A stretch of DNA of 42,418 nt from Phycisphaerales bacterium UBA1161 (GTDB taxonomy: Bacteria; Planctomycetota; Phycisphaerae; Tepidisphaerales; Tepidisphaeraceae): the NCBI GenBank assembly GCA_002311745.1, contig DBZL01000021.1, positions 1 through 42,418 of the forward strand, written 5' to 3'. This document shows, in pieces, positions 15,048 through 24,635 of the stretch. The notes under the pieces were generated by a model. The model saw only the letters and a list, made by a program, of their open reading frames with translations. It did not search any database and was not told where the DNA came from. Position 1 is the first letter of the stretch, and each line of letters opens with the position of its first letter. The translations under genes and the position numbers were made by a program.

Positions 15048-16400
15048 TCACACCCGGTGCTTGAGCCGCAGGGCGTTTTCCACGGCCGGACGGCCCATGG
15101 GATAGTACTGGAACCCCGCCTCGCGCATGATGTCGCGATGCAGGCAGTTGCGACCGTCGAAAAGGATGGGGCTGTTCATCGTCGCGGCGATCTTGCGGAA
15201 CGGCAGGGTGTTGTACTGCGGCCAATCGGTCAGCAGGGCCACGGCATCGGCGCCGGCGGCGCAGCTCACCGGGTCGGCCGACCATTCCACCTCGTCCTTG
15301 AACACCGGCTTCATGTTCTCCATAGCCTTGGGATCGGTTGCCTTGACGATGACGCCTTTGTCCAGCAGATGGCGGATGATGTCCAGGGCCGGAGATTCGC
15401 GGATGTCGTCGGTGTCGGCCTTGAAAGCCAGGCCCCACACGGCGATCTTGGCCCCGGCCAGGGGCCGGCCCAGTTTCTCCTCGATCCTTTCCACGAAACG
15501 CTTCTTCTGATTCTGGTTGATCGTCTGAATGGTGTTGACGAACAGGTTCTCGTGTCCGACGGCGCGGGAGATGTGTTCCAGGGCGGCCACGTCCTTGGGA
15601 AAGCAGCTTCCGCCGAACCCGCACCCGGCGCGCAGAAACGCCGGGCCGATGCGGCCGTCGCTGCCGATGCCCTTGCGCACGTCCTCGATGTCGGCGCCGT
15701 AGCCTTCGCATAGGATCGTCATCTCGTTCATGAACGAGATGCGGGAAGCCAGCATGGCGTTGGCCGCGTACTTGGTCAGCTCGGCTGATTCCCAGTTCAT
15801 CGTCATGAAAATCTCTTCGCGCTTGATCAGCGGGTCGTAGAGCCGGCGCATGATGCGGAACGCCTCGGGGGATTCTCCGCCGACGACGATGCGGTCCGGT
15901 TCCATGCAGTCCTTGACCGCGCTGCCTTCGCGGAGGAACTCGGGGTTGCTGACCACCTGGACGTAGGCGCGGGTCTGCTGCTTGAGGAAGTCGTATAATC
16001 TTCGGTTGGTGCCGGCCGGTACCGTGGATTTGACCACGATGGTGATCATGTAATCGACGCTCTGCTCGGCCAAGGAATCGCAGACCTCCTTGCCCGCCGT
16101 TTCCAGGTAGCTCATATCGACCATGCCGTCCGGTCTGGAGGGGGTTCCGACGCATAGGAAGATGACTTCCGCATCCTTGACCGCCGCCTTGATGTTGTCG
16201 GTGAACTGAAGCTGCCCGGAGGCGAAATGTTCCTGCATCAGCTCGTGCAGGCCCGGCTCAAAGATGGGGCAATGCCCATCCAACAGGGTCTTGAGTCTCT
16301 TGGGGTCTTTTTCGACGCCTCGCACCATATGGCCGATGCTCGCCAAACAAGTGCCGGTGACCAATCCCACGTAACCACAGCCGATGACGCTGACGTCCAT
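15048..16400 (-). CDS. ugd: UDP-glucose 6-dehydrogenase
   Basis: A 450-residue NAD-dependent enzyme oxidising UDP-glucose to UDP-glucuronate for exopolysaccharide or envelope sugars. The N-terminal Rossmann motif is VIGCGYVGLVTG. The central domain has NPEFLREGSA and the catalytic cysteine in GCGFGGSCFPKD. The C-terminal UDP-binding domain contains GLAFKADTDDIRESP. AAGGGATGGG precedes the ATG. A TATAAT box lies about 135 bases upstream (16535-16540). UDP-glucuronate is the usual substrate of SDR epimerases or decarboxylases such as that at 19846-20820. Confidence 0.94.
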   Translation of the reverse strand: MDVSVIGCGYVGLVTGTCLASIGHMVRGVEKDPKRLKTLLDGHCPIFEPGLHELMQEHFASGQLQFTDNIKAAVKDAEVIFLCVGTPSRPDGMVDMSYLETAGKEVCDSLAEQSVDYMITIVVKSTVPAGTNRRLYDFLKQQTRAYVQVVSNPEFLREGSAVKDCMEPDRIVVGGESPEAFRIMRRLYDPLIKREEIFMTMNWESAELTKYAANAMLASRISFMNEMTILCEGYGADIEDVRKGIGSDGRIGPAFLRAGCGFGGSCFPKDVAALEHISRAVGHENLFVNTIQTINQNQKKRFVERIEEKLGRPLAGAKIAVWGLAFKADTDDIRESPALDIIRHLLDKGVIVKATDPKAMENMKPVFKDEVEWSADPVSCAAGADAVALLTDWPQYNTLPFRKIAATMNSPILFDGRNCLHRDIMREAGFQYYPMGRPAVENALRLKHRV

Positions 16401-16534
16401 AAACCCATCCCTTTCAGAGCAAGCACCTTACCGATCCGCGGCCGGGTTGCCAACCGCTTTTTCGCGGGCGGCGCCTTCAGCCCCGCCATGTTAAGTCAAA
16501 TCGGATATGCCGGTCGGGCAGCTTAGCACTATGC

Positions 16535-16540
16535 ATTATA
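16535..16540 (-). promoter_or_regulatory. Candidate -10 box of ugd
   Basis: Perfect TATAAT on the minus strand, about 135 bases before the ugd ATG. No good -35 is visible at the usual spacing. Confidence 0.35.
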
Positions 16541-16616
16541 AGACCGCGCCGTCACGCTGGTATCGCCCACGGATCCCGGACTGCTGGCTCGCATTCTTGC
16601 GCGCGGCAGCTTAACC

Positions 16617-18329
16617 TTGGCCGGCGTGGCGGACAGAACCTCGAGCCATCGGTATGTAGGAGCGGTGATCGTTATTGCGGCATTGCTCATACGCGTGGCG
16701 GATTTCCCGCCACGCTATTGCATGCGCGACATGGATGAACGGCCCTACGTGCAAAGCGGGCTGGCGCTGTGGGAGGGGATCACACCCACGTACGAGTATT
16801 CCCCGGCCGGGCCGCAGATTTGGATCAGTTGGACCTACGCCGCCGCTTCTTCCGCCGCCCATTTTTCCCACCCGGGCCCGGAGGAACGCTCGGCCCCGGC
16901 GGTGCTGCGACCGTTTGTCGCCGTCAACCACGCCCTGTTTGATGTCTACCGTGACTGGAGCTTGTTGCGATGGATCGAGGTGGCCGCCAACATCGCCGTG
17001 GCGGTGGCGGCGGTGGCGGCGGCGTTCGCCTTGGGCGTGCGTCGCGGCGGACTGGCGGTGGGAATCTTCGTCGGCGGCCTGACCGCCGCCCTGCCCCTGT
17101 TCGTTCAGTTGAGCGGCGAAGCCCGGCCGTACATCATGGGCTGGAGCCTGGGCATCATCGCCCTGTATTTCAGCGCCATCGCCTTCCAGCGCCGCCGCGC
17201 CGCAACCTGGTCGGCCATCGCCATGGGCCTGGCCATCGGCTCGCGCGTCGATATGTTGCTGCTATTGCCGTTGGCGTATGCCGATCTGTGGTACGCCGAT
17301 GACAATGCCCTGACGGCGCGCCTGCGGCGGCTGCTTGGCTACACGGCCATTGTCGCGATCGCCAGCCTCTTGATCGCCCCATGGCTGCTGACCAACCTGA
17401 TGGGCAACCTAAGAGCCATTGTCTCCGTGCGCGCAGCTACGCCGACGCAGGCGCCGACTCCTTTGAGTCACATTCTGAGAGAACTGGTGTGGGACCAGGG
17501 CCTGATCGTGGCGTTGCTGGCGACCGTGGCGGCGATTGTCCTGCCGGCGCCCGGACGCCCTCGCCCGCGATGGATTGCCGGCGTTTACGTTATCCTGCTG
17601 GCAGCTTCCATACTGAAGGCGACCGGATTCGGCCTGCGACATCAGGGCGGCCCTATCACCGCCGTGATCGTCTTCGCCGGCGCGGGAATGGCTGCGGTGG
17701 CGCAGCGTTGGCCGCGGGTGGTATGGACGGCCGTTGCGCTGGGATTGCTTTTGCCGATCATTCAAAGCGGCCGCGACATCGCCCGACGCCGGGACCGGGA
17801 AACCAACGACTACGCGACGCTGTGGCTTGAACGCCACGTCCCGCCCGGGACCCGCATATATCTCAGCCCAACGATCCACGATCCGCTCCCGACGGTTGAG
17901 GCGTCGCGCGCCATATGGGGCGAAGTTGCCGACCCCGACGCCTGGAAAACCAAGGTGCAGTCCGCGTTGAGGCGGTTCTCGTCCGTCTCGAAAGACCTTC
18001 CCCCGGCCCTTTCCGAAGAAAATATGATCGTTGAGCGGGGTGTGTGCCGCGAGTGGTTCATTCTTGGTAGCCGCACCGAATTGCCCGATGCGCGATTCGA
18101 TATTCGCGTGTTCAGCTACTCCGAAGTCTTCGGCGTGCGGGAGGTTGCCAGTGAGTACCGGAAGACCGGTGGGGTGCTGATCTGCGACGATGTGTACGCG
18201 CCGATGCCCACGGGCATGGGCCAACCGGTGGCGCAATGGGTGGGTTCCAGGGGAGGGGGCGTCCGCGTGTATTGCTCACCGGATGTTCTGGAGAGACTGA
18301 AAGACCCGCAGAATCTGGCGGCGTGGTGA
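16617..18329 (+). CDS. GT-C type membrane glycosyltransferase (GT39/ArnT-like)
   Basis: About 570 residues with roughly 9-11 hydrophobic segments in the first 400, then a soluble C-terminal region. An early loop after the first helix carries acidic residues in MRDMDERPYVQSGLALWEG, where GT-C enzymes using lipid-linked sugars keep their catalytic aspartate. PLFVQLSGEARPYIMGW resembles the family's second-loop motif. It would act at the cytoplasmic membrane on an external acceptor. The start is unsure (TTG 16617 or GTG 16626, neither with a ribosome site). Placement between ugd and the WecA-like gene supports a glycan role. Confidence 0.7.
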   Translation: MAGVADRTSSHRYVGAVIVIAALLIRVADFPPRYCMRDMDERPYVQSGLALWEGITPTYEYSPAGPQIWISWTYAAASSAAHFSHPGPEERSAPAVLRPFVAVNHALFDVYRDWSLLRWIEVAANIAVAVAAVAAAFALGVRRGGLAVGIFVGGLTAALPLFVQLSGEARPYIMGWSLGIIALYFSAIAFQRRRAATWSAIAMGLAIGSRVDMLLLLPLAYADLWYADDNALTARLRRLLGYTAIVAIASLLIAPWLLTNLMGNLRAIVSVRAATPTQAPTPLSHILRELVWDQGLIVALLATVAAIVLPAPGRPRPRWIAGVYVILLAASILKATGFGLRHQGGPITAVIVFAGAGMAAVAQRWPRVVWTAVALGLLLPIIQSGRDIARRRDRETNDYATLWLERHVPPGTRIYLSPTIHDPLPTVEASRAIWGEVADPDAWKTKVQSALRRFSSVSKDLPPALSEENMIVERGVCREWFILGSRTELPDARFDIRVFSYSEVFGVREVASEYRKTGGVLICDDVYAPMPTGMGQPVAQWVGSRGGGVRVYCSPDVLERLKDPQNLAAW

Positions 18330-18363
18330 TGGCGGCAGCGGCGTTGGCCGCGGGGCGTGCGAA

Positions 18364-19653
18364 TCAGCCGGCCACCGCGTGGTCAGATGGAGCGCCCGCG
18401 ACGGGGGGCGAAGATACCACCGGCTTGGCGTCGCGCACGCCGGCACGTGGCACATCGGCATCCGACGCCCCCGGCGTTGCGACCGCTGCGGCAACGCCGT
18501 TGCCCTCCGGCGACTTCTCGTGCACCATCCCCATCTTGTACGCCGCCACCACGATGGACCCGAAGATCACCAGGTAAAACGCCACCGCGTAGCGCGTCCG
18601 CATGTACGCGATCAGCGCCCCCAAAAGACAGAAACCGATCGCCAGGCCGTAGCTGATCAGCACCGTCTTGCGCACGGAAAATCCGCGGGCGATCATCTGG
18701 TGATGAAAGTGATGCCGGTCCGCGCTGAACAGCGGACGCCGATTGACCCACCGCCGGGCAAAGGCCAGCGACGTGTCCAGCACGGGCAGGGCAAACATCA
18801 CCATCGCCGCCAGCAGCCACTTGGCCTGTTCCTGAGCCAGCAGCACGATCATGGTGGCGCAGGCGTAGCCGAGGAACATGCTGCCGGCATCCCCCATGAA
18901 GATGGACGCGGGATTGAAATTGTACGGCACAAACCCCAGGACCGCCCCCAGCAGCGCCAAAGCCAGCACGACGCGGACCGGGTCCAAGGTGCCCAGCTCC
19001 AGCGTGCCCATATGCACCGCCAGGAAGAGGAATCCGGCGGCGATGACGGCGGTGACCCCGCCGCACAATCCATCCAATCCATCAAGCAAATTCGTGGCGT
19101 TGCTGCACCCCACCACCATGCAGACCACCAACAGCGAACTGAGCAGCGAAACCGCGGTATGGGGAATGTGGACCGCCGGCCCGAACGCGGCCTGTAGGCG
19201 GATATCCAACGGCGAAAATATCGGGCCCAGACAGTTGGCCCCCACGCCCTGCGTCAGCAAGAGCAGCGCCGCGGCGATCTGTCCCATGATCTTGATGCGC
19301 GGGCGGATATGCTTCAGATCATCCCACAAACCCAGCAGCACGATCGCGGTGGCGCCCACCACGATGCTCAGCTTCATGTGCAGATGCGGCGAGCCCACCT
19401 CGCTGGAGGGAATGTGAATCTGGCTCATCGCCAGCCCCGCCACCCATCCCATGAAAACCGCCACGCCTCCCAGGTAGGCCACCGGCGCCTTGTGAAGCTT
19501 CCGCACCGAATCCGGGTTGTCCACGATCCCGTAATACGCCGCGATCGATCGCATCACCGGCGTGAACAGGAAACTGACCAGGAAGGCGGCGTAAAAAACG
19601 TACACGTACGGCGCCAAAACGTCATCCCAGGATAACACGGCCAGGTTGACCAT
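18364..19653 (-). CDS. Polyprenyl-phosphate sugar-1-phosphate transferase (WecA/TagO-like)
   Basis: A 429-residue membrane protein of the MraY/WecA superfamily with about 10-11 helices. It transfers a HexNAc-1-phosphate from UDP-sugar to undecaprenyl phosphate, the first step of lipid-linked glycan synthesis. Diagnostic motifs are present in order: D-D in LLGLWDDLK, NATNLLDGLDGL, FNPASIFMGDAGS and the cytoplasmic HHFHH. The last 60 residues are a low-complexity Ala/Pro tail not needed by the family. The ATG at 19653 is preferred; an in-frame GTG at 19665 exists. It is convergent with the GT-C gene. Confidence 0.9.
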   Translation of the reverse strand: MVNLAVLSWDDVLAPYVYVFYAAFLVSFLFTPVMRSIAAYYGIVDNPDSVRKLHKAPVAYLGGVAVFMGWVAGLAMSQIHIPSSEVGSPHLHMKLSIVVGATAIVLLGLWDDLKHIRPRIKIMGQIAAALLLLTQGVGANCLGPIFSPLDIRLQAAFGPAVHIPHTAVSLLSSLLVVCMVVGCSNATNLLDGLDGLCGGVTAVIAAGFLFLAVHMGTLELGTLDPVRVVLALALLGAVLGFVPYNFNPASIFMGDAGSMFLGYACATMIVLLAQEQAKWLLAAMVMFALPVLDTSLAFARRWVNRRPLFSADRHHFHHQMIARGFSVRKTVLISYGLAIGFCLLGALIAYMRTRYAVAFYLVIFGSIVVAAYKMGMVHEKSPEGNGVAAAVATPGASDADVPRAGVRDAKPVVSSPPVAGAPSDHAVAG

Positions 19654-19845
19654 GGCCTCCGCCACCTACAGCTTCCCCCCATTTCATCGCCACCCAAAAA
19701 TCACAACGGTCGCCCCCTCCGTCGCTCGCCAGCAGTATAGCTCGCCTCCGTGCCCTGCAAAGCGTACCTGATTCCGATAACCGCGCCACTCAAACCGCGG
19801 CGGGATGGAGCCATCTCCATCTTTTCGTCCATCCGTCGCCGGCGG

Positions 19846-20820
19846 TTAAGCGCCCGTTTGTTTCAAGTAATCCTGCACGCTGCGGATGATTTGATCCAGC
19901 GAGTATCGCGGCACAAAACCAATGACCGAGCGAATCCGGTCCAGCCGCGGCACACGCCGGGGCAGGTCGTCAAACTCCTGGCCGTACGCCTCCTGGTAGC
20001 TCAGATGTTCGATGCGGCTGGCGGAGCCGCAAATGGAGACCACGCGCTGAGCCAGATCGTTGATGGAAACCTCCTCGTCGCTGCCGAGGTTGAAGACCTG
20101 CCCGAAAGCAGCCGCGGTGGACATCAGCCGCAGCAGGGCATCGGTCACATCCGCGACGTGGCAGAAGCATCGCGTCTGCCGGCCGTCGCCGTACACCTGG
20201 ATCGGCGCGTTCTTCAGCGCCGCGGCGACAAAACGCGGCAATACCATTCCGTACATGCCCACCTGGCGCGGACCCACGGTGTTGAACAGTCGCACGATCA
20301 CGTTCGGCAAGCCAAATTGCTTGCGGTACGCCAGACCGAGAAACTCGTCGATCCCCTTGGCGTAGGCGTAGCACCATCGGCTGGCGCGCGTGGGACCCAG
20401 CACCACGTCGTCATTCTCGCTGAAGGGGACCTTCGCTCCCTTGCCGTAGACCTCGGACGAACTGGTGATGAGCACCGGCCTGCCAAAACGCTGCGCCGCC
20501 GCCAGCACGACCTCCGTGCCGTGGATGATGCTGCGGATGGTGAGCACCGGCCGCTCGACGATCAGTTGCACGCCCACCGCCGCCGCCAGGTGATACACCG
20601 CGTCGCACGTCGACATCGCCAGGTTCACCGCCGCCTCGTTCTCCACCGAGTCGCGGATGACCTGCACGTCGCCGCGTTGGAAAAGATGCGCGATGTTCTG
20701 CTCGCGCCCGGTGGAAAAATCGTCCAGAATCGTGATGGAGTCGCCGCGCTTCAGCAGCGATTCGCACAAATGTGATCCGATGAACCCCGCCCCGCCGGTG
20801 ATCAAAAAACGTTTGCCCAT
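19846..20820 (-). CDS. NAD-dependent sugar epimerase/dehydratase (extended SDR)
   Basis: A 324-residue extended short-chain dehydrogenase acting on nucleotide sugars. The NAD-binding motif TGGAGFIGSH is at the N-terminus, SSSEVYG marks the active-site serine region, and Y-x-x-x-K is in CYAYAKG. RLFNTVGPRQ is typical of UDP-glucuronate decarboxylase or epimerase and of dTDP-glucose dehydratase-like members. With ugd and a WecA-like gene nearby, a UDP-glucuronate-using 4-epimerase or decarboxylase is the best guess, but the exact reaction is unresolved. The start at 20820 gives the canonical N-terminus. The frame continues upstream, but that part lies over the CPBP gene. Confidence 0.85.
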   Translation of the reverse strand: MGKRFLITGGAGFIGSHLCESLLKRGDSITILDDFSTGREQNIAHLFQRGDVQVIRDSVENEAAVNLAMSTCDAVYHLAAAVGVQLIVERPVLTIRSIIHGTEVVLAAAQRFGRPVLITSSSEVYGKGAKVPFSENDDVVLGPTRASRWCYAYAKGIDEFLGLAYRKQFGLPNVIVRLFNTVGPRQVGMYGMVLPRFVAAALKNAPIQVYGDGRQTRCFCHVADVTDALLRLMSTAAAFGQVFNLGSDEEVSINDLAQRVVSICGSASRIEHLSYQEAYGQEFDDLPRRVPRLDRIRSVIGFVPRYSLDQIIRSVQDYLKQTGA

Positions 20821-20858
20821 GACGCAGAGGTTAAACCAGATTCCCACCGGCGTCCACC

Positions 20859-21701
20859 TTAGCCCGGCATCGAGAAACGAGCGTAGATGACGATGGACGT
20901 GAGATTGAACAGCGCATGCATGGTCACGTTCGTCCAAAGATTTCCCGTCCGCTCGTAGGCGTAGCCGAGGCACAAGCCGAGCAGGAAAATCGGCGGAGAC
21001 ATCCACCAGGGATGCACGGCGGCGAAGGCCAGCGCCGCCAGCACGATCGCCGGCCACGGACGCTTCAGCCCGTACCTCAAAAAGGTCTGAATATGTCCGC
21101 GGAAGAACATCTCCTCGGCCAGGGGCGCCACCGCGACGGCCGTGACCACGATCACCACGCGCAGCCACCACGCCGACGTGTTGCCCAACGCCAGCAGCAG
21201 TTGATGCGCGGCTTCGTGCGGCAAGTGCAGGCGGCTCCACGCTTGTTGCGTCGCGACTTCCGACCAGAAGACCCACGGCAGGACGATCAGGATGCCGAGG
21301 ATGCCCCCCAGCAACCCCGCCGGCAGGCGCGACAGCCCCAGGCCCAGGCGGCGCCATCCGCCGGGTCGCAGCAGCAGCGTCGCCGCCGCCAGGGCGATCA
21401 GGGTCGCCAATTCCGCCGCCCCGTTGCCCAGGGCCAAGACGCCGGGCGACGTCGGCTCCTGGCGCGCATGGGGCACGGTCGCGGAAATCGTCAGCGGCAC
21501 CGCCGCCCAGGCCATCAATCCGACGCCCCCAATGGTGAGCAGAATCTGCGGCCTCTCGCCCAGCGCCAGCCGCTGCCCAAGTGGCAAACCGCGCCGCAGC
21601 ACGCCGGCGGCCGCCGCCAACGCGACCGACACCGCCATGGCGATGCCCAGATAAAACGCGGGAATGCCCGCCGCTTCCGCGACGACCGTCAACATTGACA
21701 T
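20859..21701 (-). CDS. CPBP-family intramembrane metalloprotease
   Basis: A 280-residue protein with about 7-8 hydrophobic helices. It carries the three motifs of the CAAX-protease/bacteriocin-processing family: E-E-M-F-F-R-G, then F-A-A-V-H, then N-V-T-M-H-A-L-F-N. It would cleave peptides within the membrane. Its target here is unknown, and prenyl-protein processing should not be assumed. The start is placed at 21701, where an AGGG stands upstream; 21695 is equally possible. It lies 38 bases upstream of the epimerase gene on the same strand and is divergent from trpC. Confidence 0.85.
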   Translation of the reverse strand: MSMLTVVAEAAGIPAFYLGIAMAVSVALAAAAGVLRRGLPLGQRLALGERPQILLTIGGVGLMAWAAVPLTISATVPHARQEPTSPGVLALGNGAAELATLIALAAATLLLRPGGWRRLGLGLSRLPAGLLGGILGILIVLPWVFWSEVATQQAWSRLHLPHEAAHQLLLALGNTSAWWLRVVIVVTAVAVAPLAEEMFFRGHIQTFLRYGLKRPWPAIVLAALAFAAVHPWWMSPPIFLLGLCLGYAYERTGNLWTNVTMHALFNLTSIVIYARFSMPG

Positions 21702-21784
21702 TGCCCTGATCCGATTTACAGTTGCCCGCCGCTTGCGCCGGCGCATTCTATCGGCCGTTGCTTCGTTTTCCTATGAGTCTGGCC

Positions 21785-22594
21785 ATGAGTCTTCTGGACC
21801 AAATCCTGGCCACCAAGCGGCAGGAACTTCAGCAGCGACAATCGCAGGCGCCCCTGGACGCGCTGAAACGAACCATCGCATCCCTGCCGCGGCCGCGCAA
21901 CTTCTTCCAGGCCGTCACCACGCTTGGTAAAAAACCGCTCAACCTCATCGCGGAAATCAAAAAGGCGTCTCCCAGCGCCGGCGTCATCCGCCAGGATTTT
22001 GATCCGGTGCACCTGGCCCGCCTGTGCGCCGACGCCGGCGCCGACGCCCTCAGCGTGCTCACCGACGAAACCTATTTTCAGGGCCGCCTGGATTTCATCG
22101 CCGCCGTGCGTCAGGCCGTGTCCCTGCCGGTGCTGCGCAAGGATTTCCTGATCGATCCGTACCAGATTTACGAATCGCGCGCCGCCGGCGCCGACGCCGT
22201 GCTGCTCATCGCCGAGTGCCTGGAAACGTCCCGGATGATCGACCTGCAGATCCTGGCCACGGAACTGAACATGACCTGCCTGATTGAGGTGCACGACCTG
22301 GACAACCTGATGCGCGTGCGCGACCACGTGATCGGTTTTCCGCACCGCAGCTATAGCCTGCTGGGGATCAACAACCGGGATTTGCGGACGTTCCAGACCG
22401 ATCTGGGCACGACGTTGCGGCTCAGCGAGCTGGTGGCCGACCGCCGCGTGCTGGTCAGCGAGAGCGGAATCAACAGCCGCCAGGACATCCTCAAGCTGGC
22501 GGAGGCCGGCGTGACCGGGGTGCTCATCGGCGAGACCCTGATGCGCAGCGACGACATCGCCGCGAAAATCGCCGAACTTTTATCGCCGATCTGA
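21785..22594 (+). CDS. trpC: Indole-3-glycerol phosphate synthase
   Basis: A 269-residue TIM-barrel enzyme converting CdRP to indole-3-glycerol phosphate in tryptophan synthesis. Signature segments are LIAEIKKASPSAGVI, VLTDETYFQG, LRKDFLIDPYQIYE, LLGINNRDLRTF and VSESGI. The start at 21785 gives the common MSLLDQIL beginning; ATG at 21773 is possible, and neither has a ribosome site. No other trp genes are adjacent, so the pathway is scattered in this genome. Confidence 0.94.
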   Translation: MSLLDQILATKRQELQQRQSQAPLDALKRTIASLPRPRNFFQAVTTLGKKPLNLIAEIKKASPSAGVIRQDFDPVHLARLCADAGADALSVLTDETYFQGRLDFIAAVRQAVSLPVLRKDFLIDPYQIYESRAAGADAVLLIAECLETSRMIDLQILATELNMTCLIEVHDLDNLMRVRDHVIGFPHRSYSLLGINNRDLRTFQTDLGTTLRLSELVADRRVLVSESGINSRQDILKLAEAGVTGVLIGETLMRSDDIAAKIAELLSPI

Positions 22595-22605
22595 CGCGTC
22601 GCGTC

Positions 22606-24468
22606 TCACAACCCGCCGCCGGGCGGAGCGCCGGGTTCACCCGGCCCGCCGGGGCCGCCGGGACCGCCAGGACCGCCGGGACCGCCGGCCGGCTGATGCG
22701 ACGCCATGTACAACTGCATCCCCGCGCTGGTCAGCGCCTGCACCAGTTGCGACGGCGCGTACGCATCCACGCGCAGCGCCGCTCCGTCGTTGGAGAACGT
22801 CACGCCCACCGGCGGCAGGTCCTCCGGGATCTTCACCCCCATGTCCATGGAAAATTGCTTGGCGTAATTCAGCCCTGTCGTCGCCCACACGTCCAGTGGA
22901 AGGTAAACCACCGACGTGCGCCGCGCCGGAAGCTGCGCCGCCACCGTCTTCACCGTCGCCGTCTTGGCCAGCGGATCGTCATTGCTCCTGGCCGCGGCGA
23001 TGGCCGTGCTGATCATCGGATCGCCCAGCCCGGCCACCATCAGCAGCGTGTCGTCGTTCACCGGACCCATATACTGCTGCATGCCATTGGGACCGTACAG
23101 AAATTGCAGAAACTGCATCGCCTGCTGCTGCTGAAAATTCTGCCCGGTCATGTCGATGGTGGTCTGCACCAGGTCGAACGTGACGCCGTCCACCGTCTTG
23201 GCCGCCGGCGTGATCGTGGTGGTCGTACCCGAGTGCGCGATTCCCAGCGACGCCATCGCCGCCTGCCACGAATCCACCGCCTTGTGCTGCGCCGCCAGCA
23301 GCGTCTTGGCATCGCCGCTGCGGATGGCGATCATCTGCAGCAGCGGCTCCTGTCCTAACATCCCCGAAGGCGCCAGCAGCGCGAAGCGACCCCCCGTCTG
23401 CGTCGCCGCGACCGTCTTGATCGCCTCGATCTCATCAAGGAACGGCGAAAACCGCGGACCCAGTTCCGCGATCGACTTCTCGATCGGATTCAGAAAATCG
23501 TTCAAGAACTGCGCCGCCTGCTGTGGGTTGGAAATCCCCCCGCCGAACACCAGGTACTTGCCATCCGGCAGACCCGACAAAAGCGACGCATCCGTGTTCT
23601 TGGCCGCCGCCACCAGCGTCCCGAACTTGCTGGCCGGTTGGAATTCCACGATGAGCGTCGAGCCGATGCCCTCGGGACTCAGGTTGGTGCCCAGCGTCGC
23701 GTCATCCACGTCGTTGATGAATTCCTGGGCCAGGTCCAGGACCTGGTTGACGACCACTTTCACCGCCGGCGCCATCTTGGGCAGGTCGATGGTGCCCATT
23801 TTTTGGCCGTTCTGCGCCTGCTGGTCGATGGTCTGCATGATTTTGAGCCGCGCCACCGCGATCGCCGGCAGCACCTTGGCCCGCAGCGCCTTCACGTTGG
23901 CGAAGATCACGAAATCCTTGGAATCCATCTCCTTGGCCGCCAACCCGCCCACCGTCAAAAACGCCGTGGGCTGGGTGGCCACCAGGGCGCGGGAAGGGCT
24001 AACCGCCGCGTAATCGCCCCAGTGCGCCATGTACGCGGGTTGCATGTTGTTCTTGAAATGGAATTGCGTGACCTCGCCGGTCGTCACCGCCCCCGGGAAA
24101 TTGCCGATGAACCCCTGATAATCCGAAACCGGAAACAGAATCAGCATGGATTGGTCCCAGCGCGCAGCCGGACCAGGGCCCGGATCGATCAGCGCCGCCG
24201 CAAAATCGCCCGACTTGTTCAGCCCGGCGCTGATCCCCGATTTTTTCAACATCATCCCCAGCGGATCGGCCAGCTCCGGATTCATCTGCACCAGCCCCAG
24301 CGAGCCGCAGAAGTCCGCCACCTTCTTGCTGGTGACCTCCAAATTGCTGACCTTGTAAACAACCAGCGCGTTGGCCGGCATCTGCTTGACCGCATCCGCC
24401 CGCGCCAAACCGCCCAGGCAAAACACCGCGATCATCGCGGCCGCCACTGCATGCTTGCCCAATCTCAT
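22606..24468 (-). CDS. Secreted protein of unknown function with collagen-like Gly-Pro tail
   Basis: A 620-residue protein. AAGGAG precedes the ATG at 24468. The first 24 residues are a classical signal peptide ending LARADA, so it is exported. The body has no motif I know; it is an alternating alpha/beta pattern with conserved-looking strands and may be a planctomycete paralogous family. The C-terminus is a run of G-G-P triplets followed by EPGAPPGGG, a short collagen-like low-complexity tail. The gene sits after an ECF sigma/membrane fusion gene on the same strand, but a terminator (24533-24572) separates them. It is convergent with trpC. Confidence 0.75.
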   Translation of the reverse strand: MRLGKHAVAAAMIAVFCLGGLARADAVKQMPANALVVYKVSNLEVTSKKVADFCGSLGLVQMNPELADPLGMMLKKSGISAGLNKSGDFAAALIDPGPGPAARWDQSMLILFPVSDYQGFIGNFPGAVTTGEVTQFHFKNNMQPAYMAHWGDYAAVSPSRALVATQPTAFLTVGGLAAKEMDSKDFVIFANVKALRAKVLPAIAVARLKIMQTIDQQAQNGQKMGTIDLPKMAPAVKVVVNQVLDLAQEFINDVDDATLGTNLSPEGIGSTLIVEFQPASKFGTLVAAAKNTDASLLSGLPDGKYLVFGGGISNPQQAAQFLNDFLNPIEKSIAELGPRFSPFLDEIEAIKTVAATQTGGRFALLAPSGMLGQEPLLQMIAIRSGDAKTLLAAQHKAVDSWQAAMASLGIAHSGTTTTITPAAKTVDGVTFDLVQTTIDMTGQNFQQQQAMQFLQFLYGPNGMQQYMGPVNDDTLLMVAGLGDPMISTAIAAARSNDDPLAKTATVKTVAAQLPARRTSVVYLPLDVWATTGLNYAKQFSMDMGVKIPEDLPPVGVTFSNDGAALRVDAYAPSQLVQALTSAGMQLYMASHQPAGGPGGPGGPGGPGGPGEPGAPPGGGL

Positions 24469-24532
24469 GGTCGCTCCTTGTTCCCCAGCAGTTCTTTTGG
24501 GACCAATCCCAAATATTCCCACTCGACCCAAC

Positions 24533-24572
24533 AAAAAAGGCCGGCGGTATCCTACTCATTGAATATCGCCGG
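24533..24572 (-). terminator. Intrinsic terminator after the large ECF sigma fusion gene
   Basis: On the minus strand CCGGCG (24572-24567) pairs with CGCCGG (24546-24541), followed by CC and TTTTTT. It lies 64 bases past the stop at 24636 and before the next gene on the strand. Confidence 0.7.
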
Positions 24573-24635
24573 TCAAACAATTCTTCGGACTAGAAATTGC
24601 GTGCGATCTTATAGCCGGCCGCTGCCGCGGCGGGC

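Noticed and set aside
20821..21357. Upstream extension of the epimerase frame
   Set aside because: It lies over the CPBP protease gene in another frame; the NAD motif begins right after the ATG at 20820.
24495..24515. Short palindrome TTGGGA-TTGG-TCCCAA before the secreted protein gene
   Set aside because: A 6-bp stem with a 4-base loop is too common, and no promoter lies at a meaningful distance.
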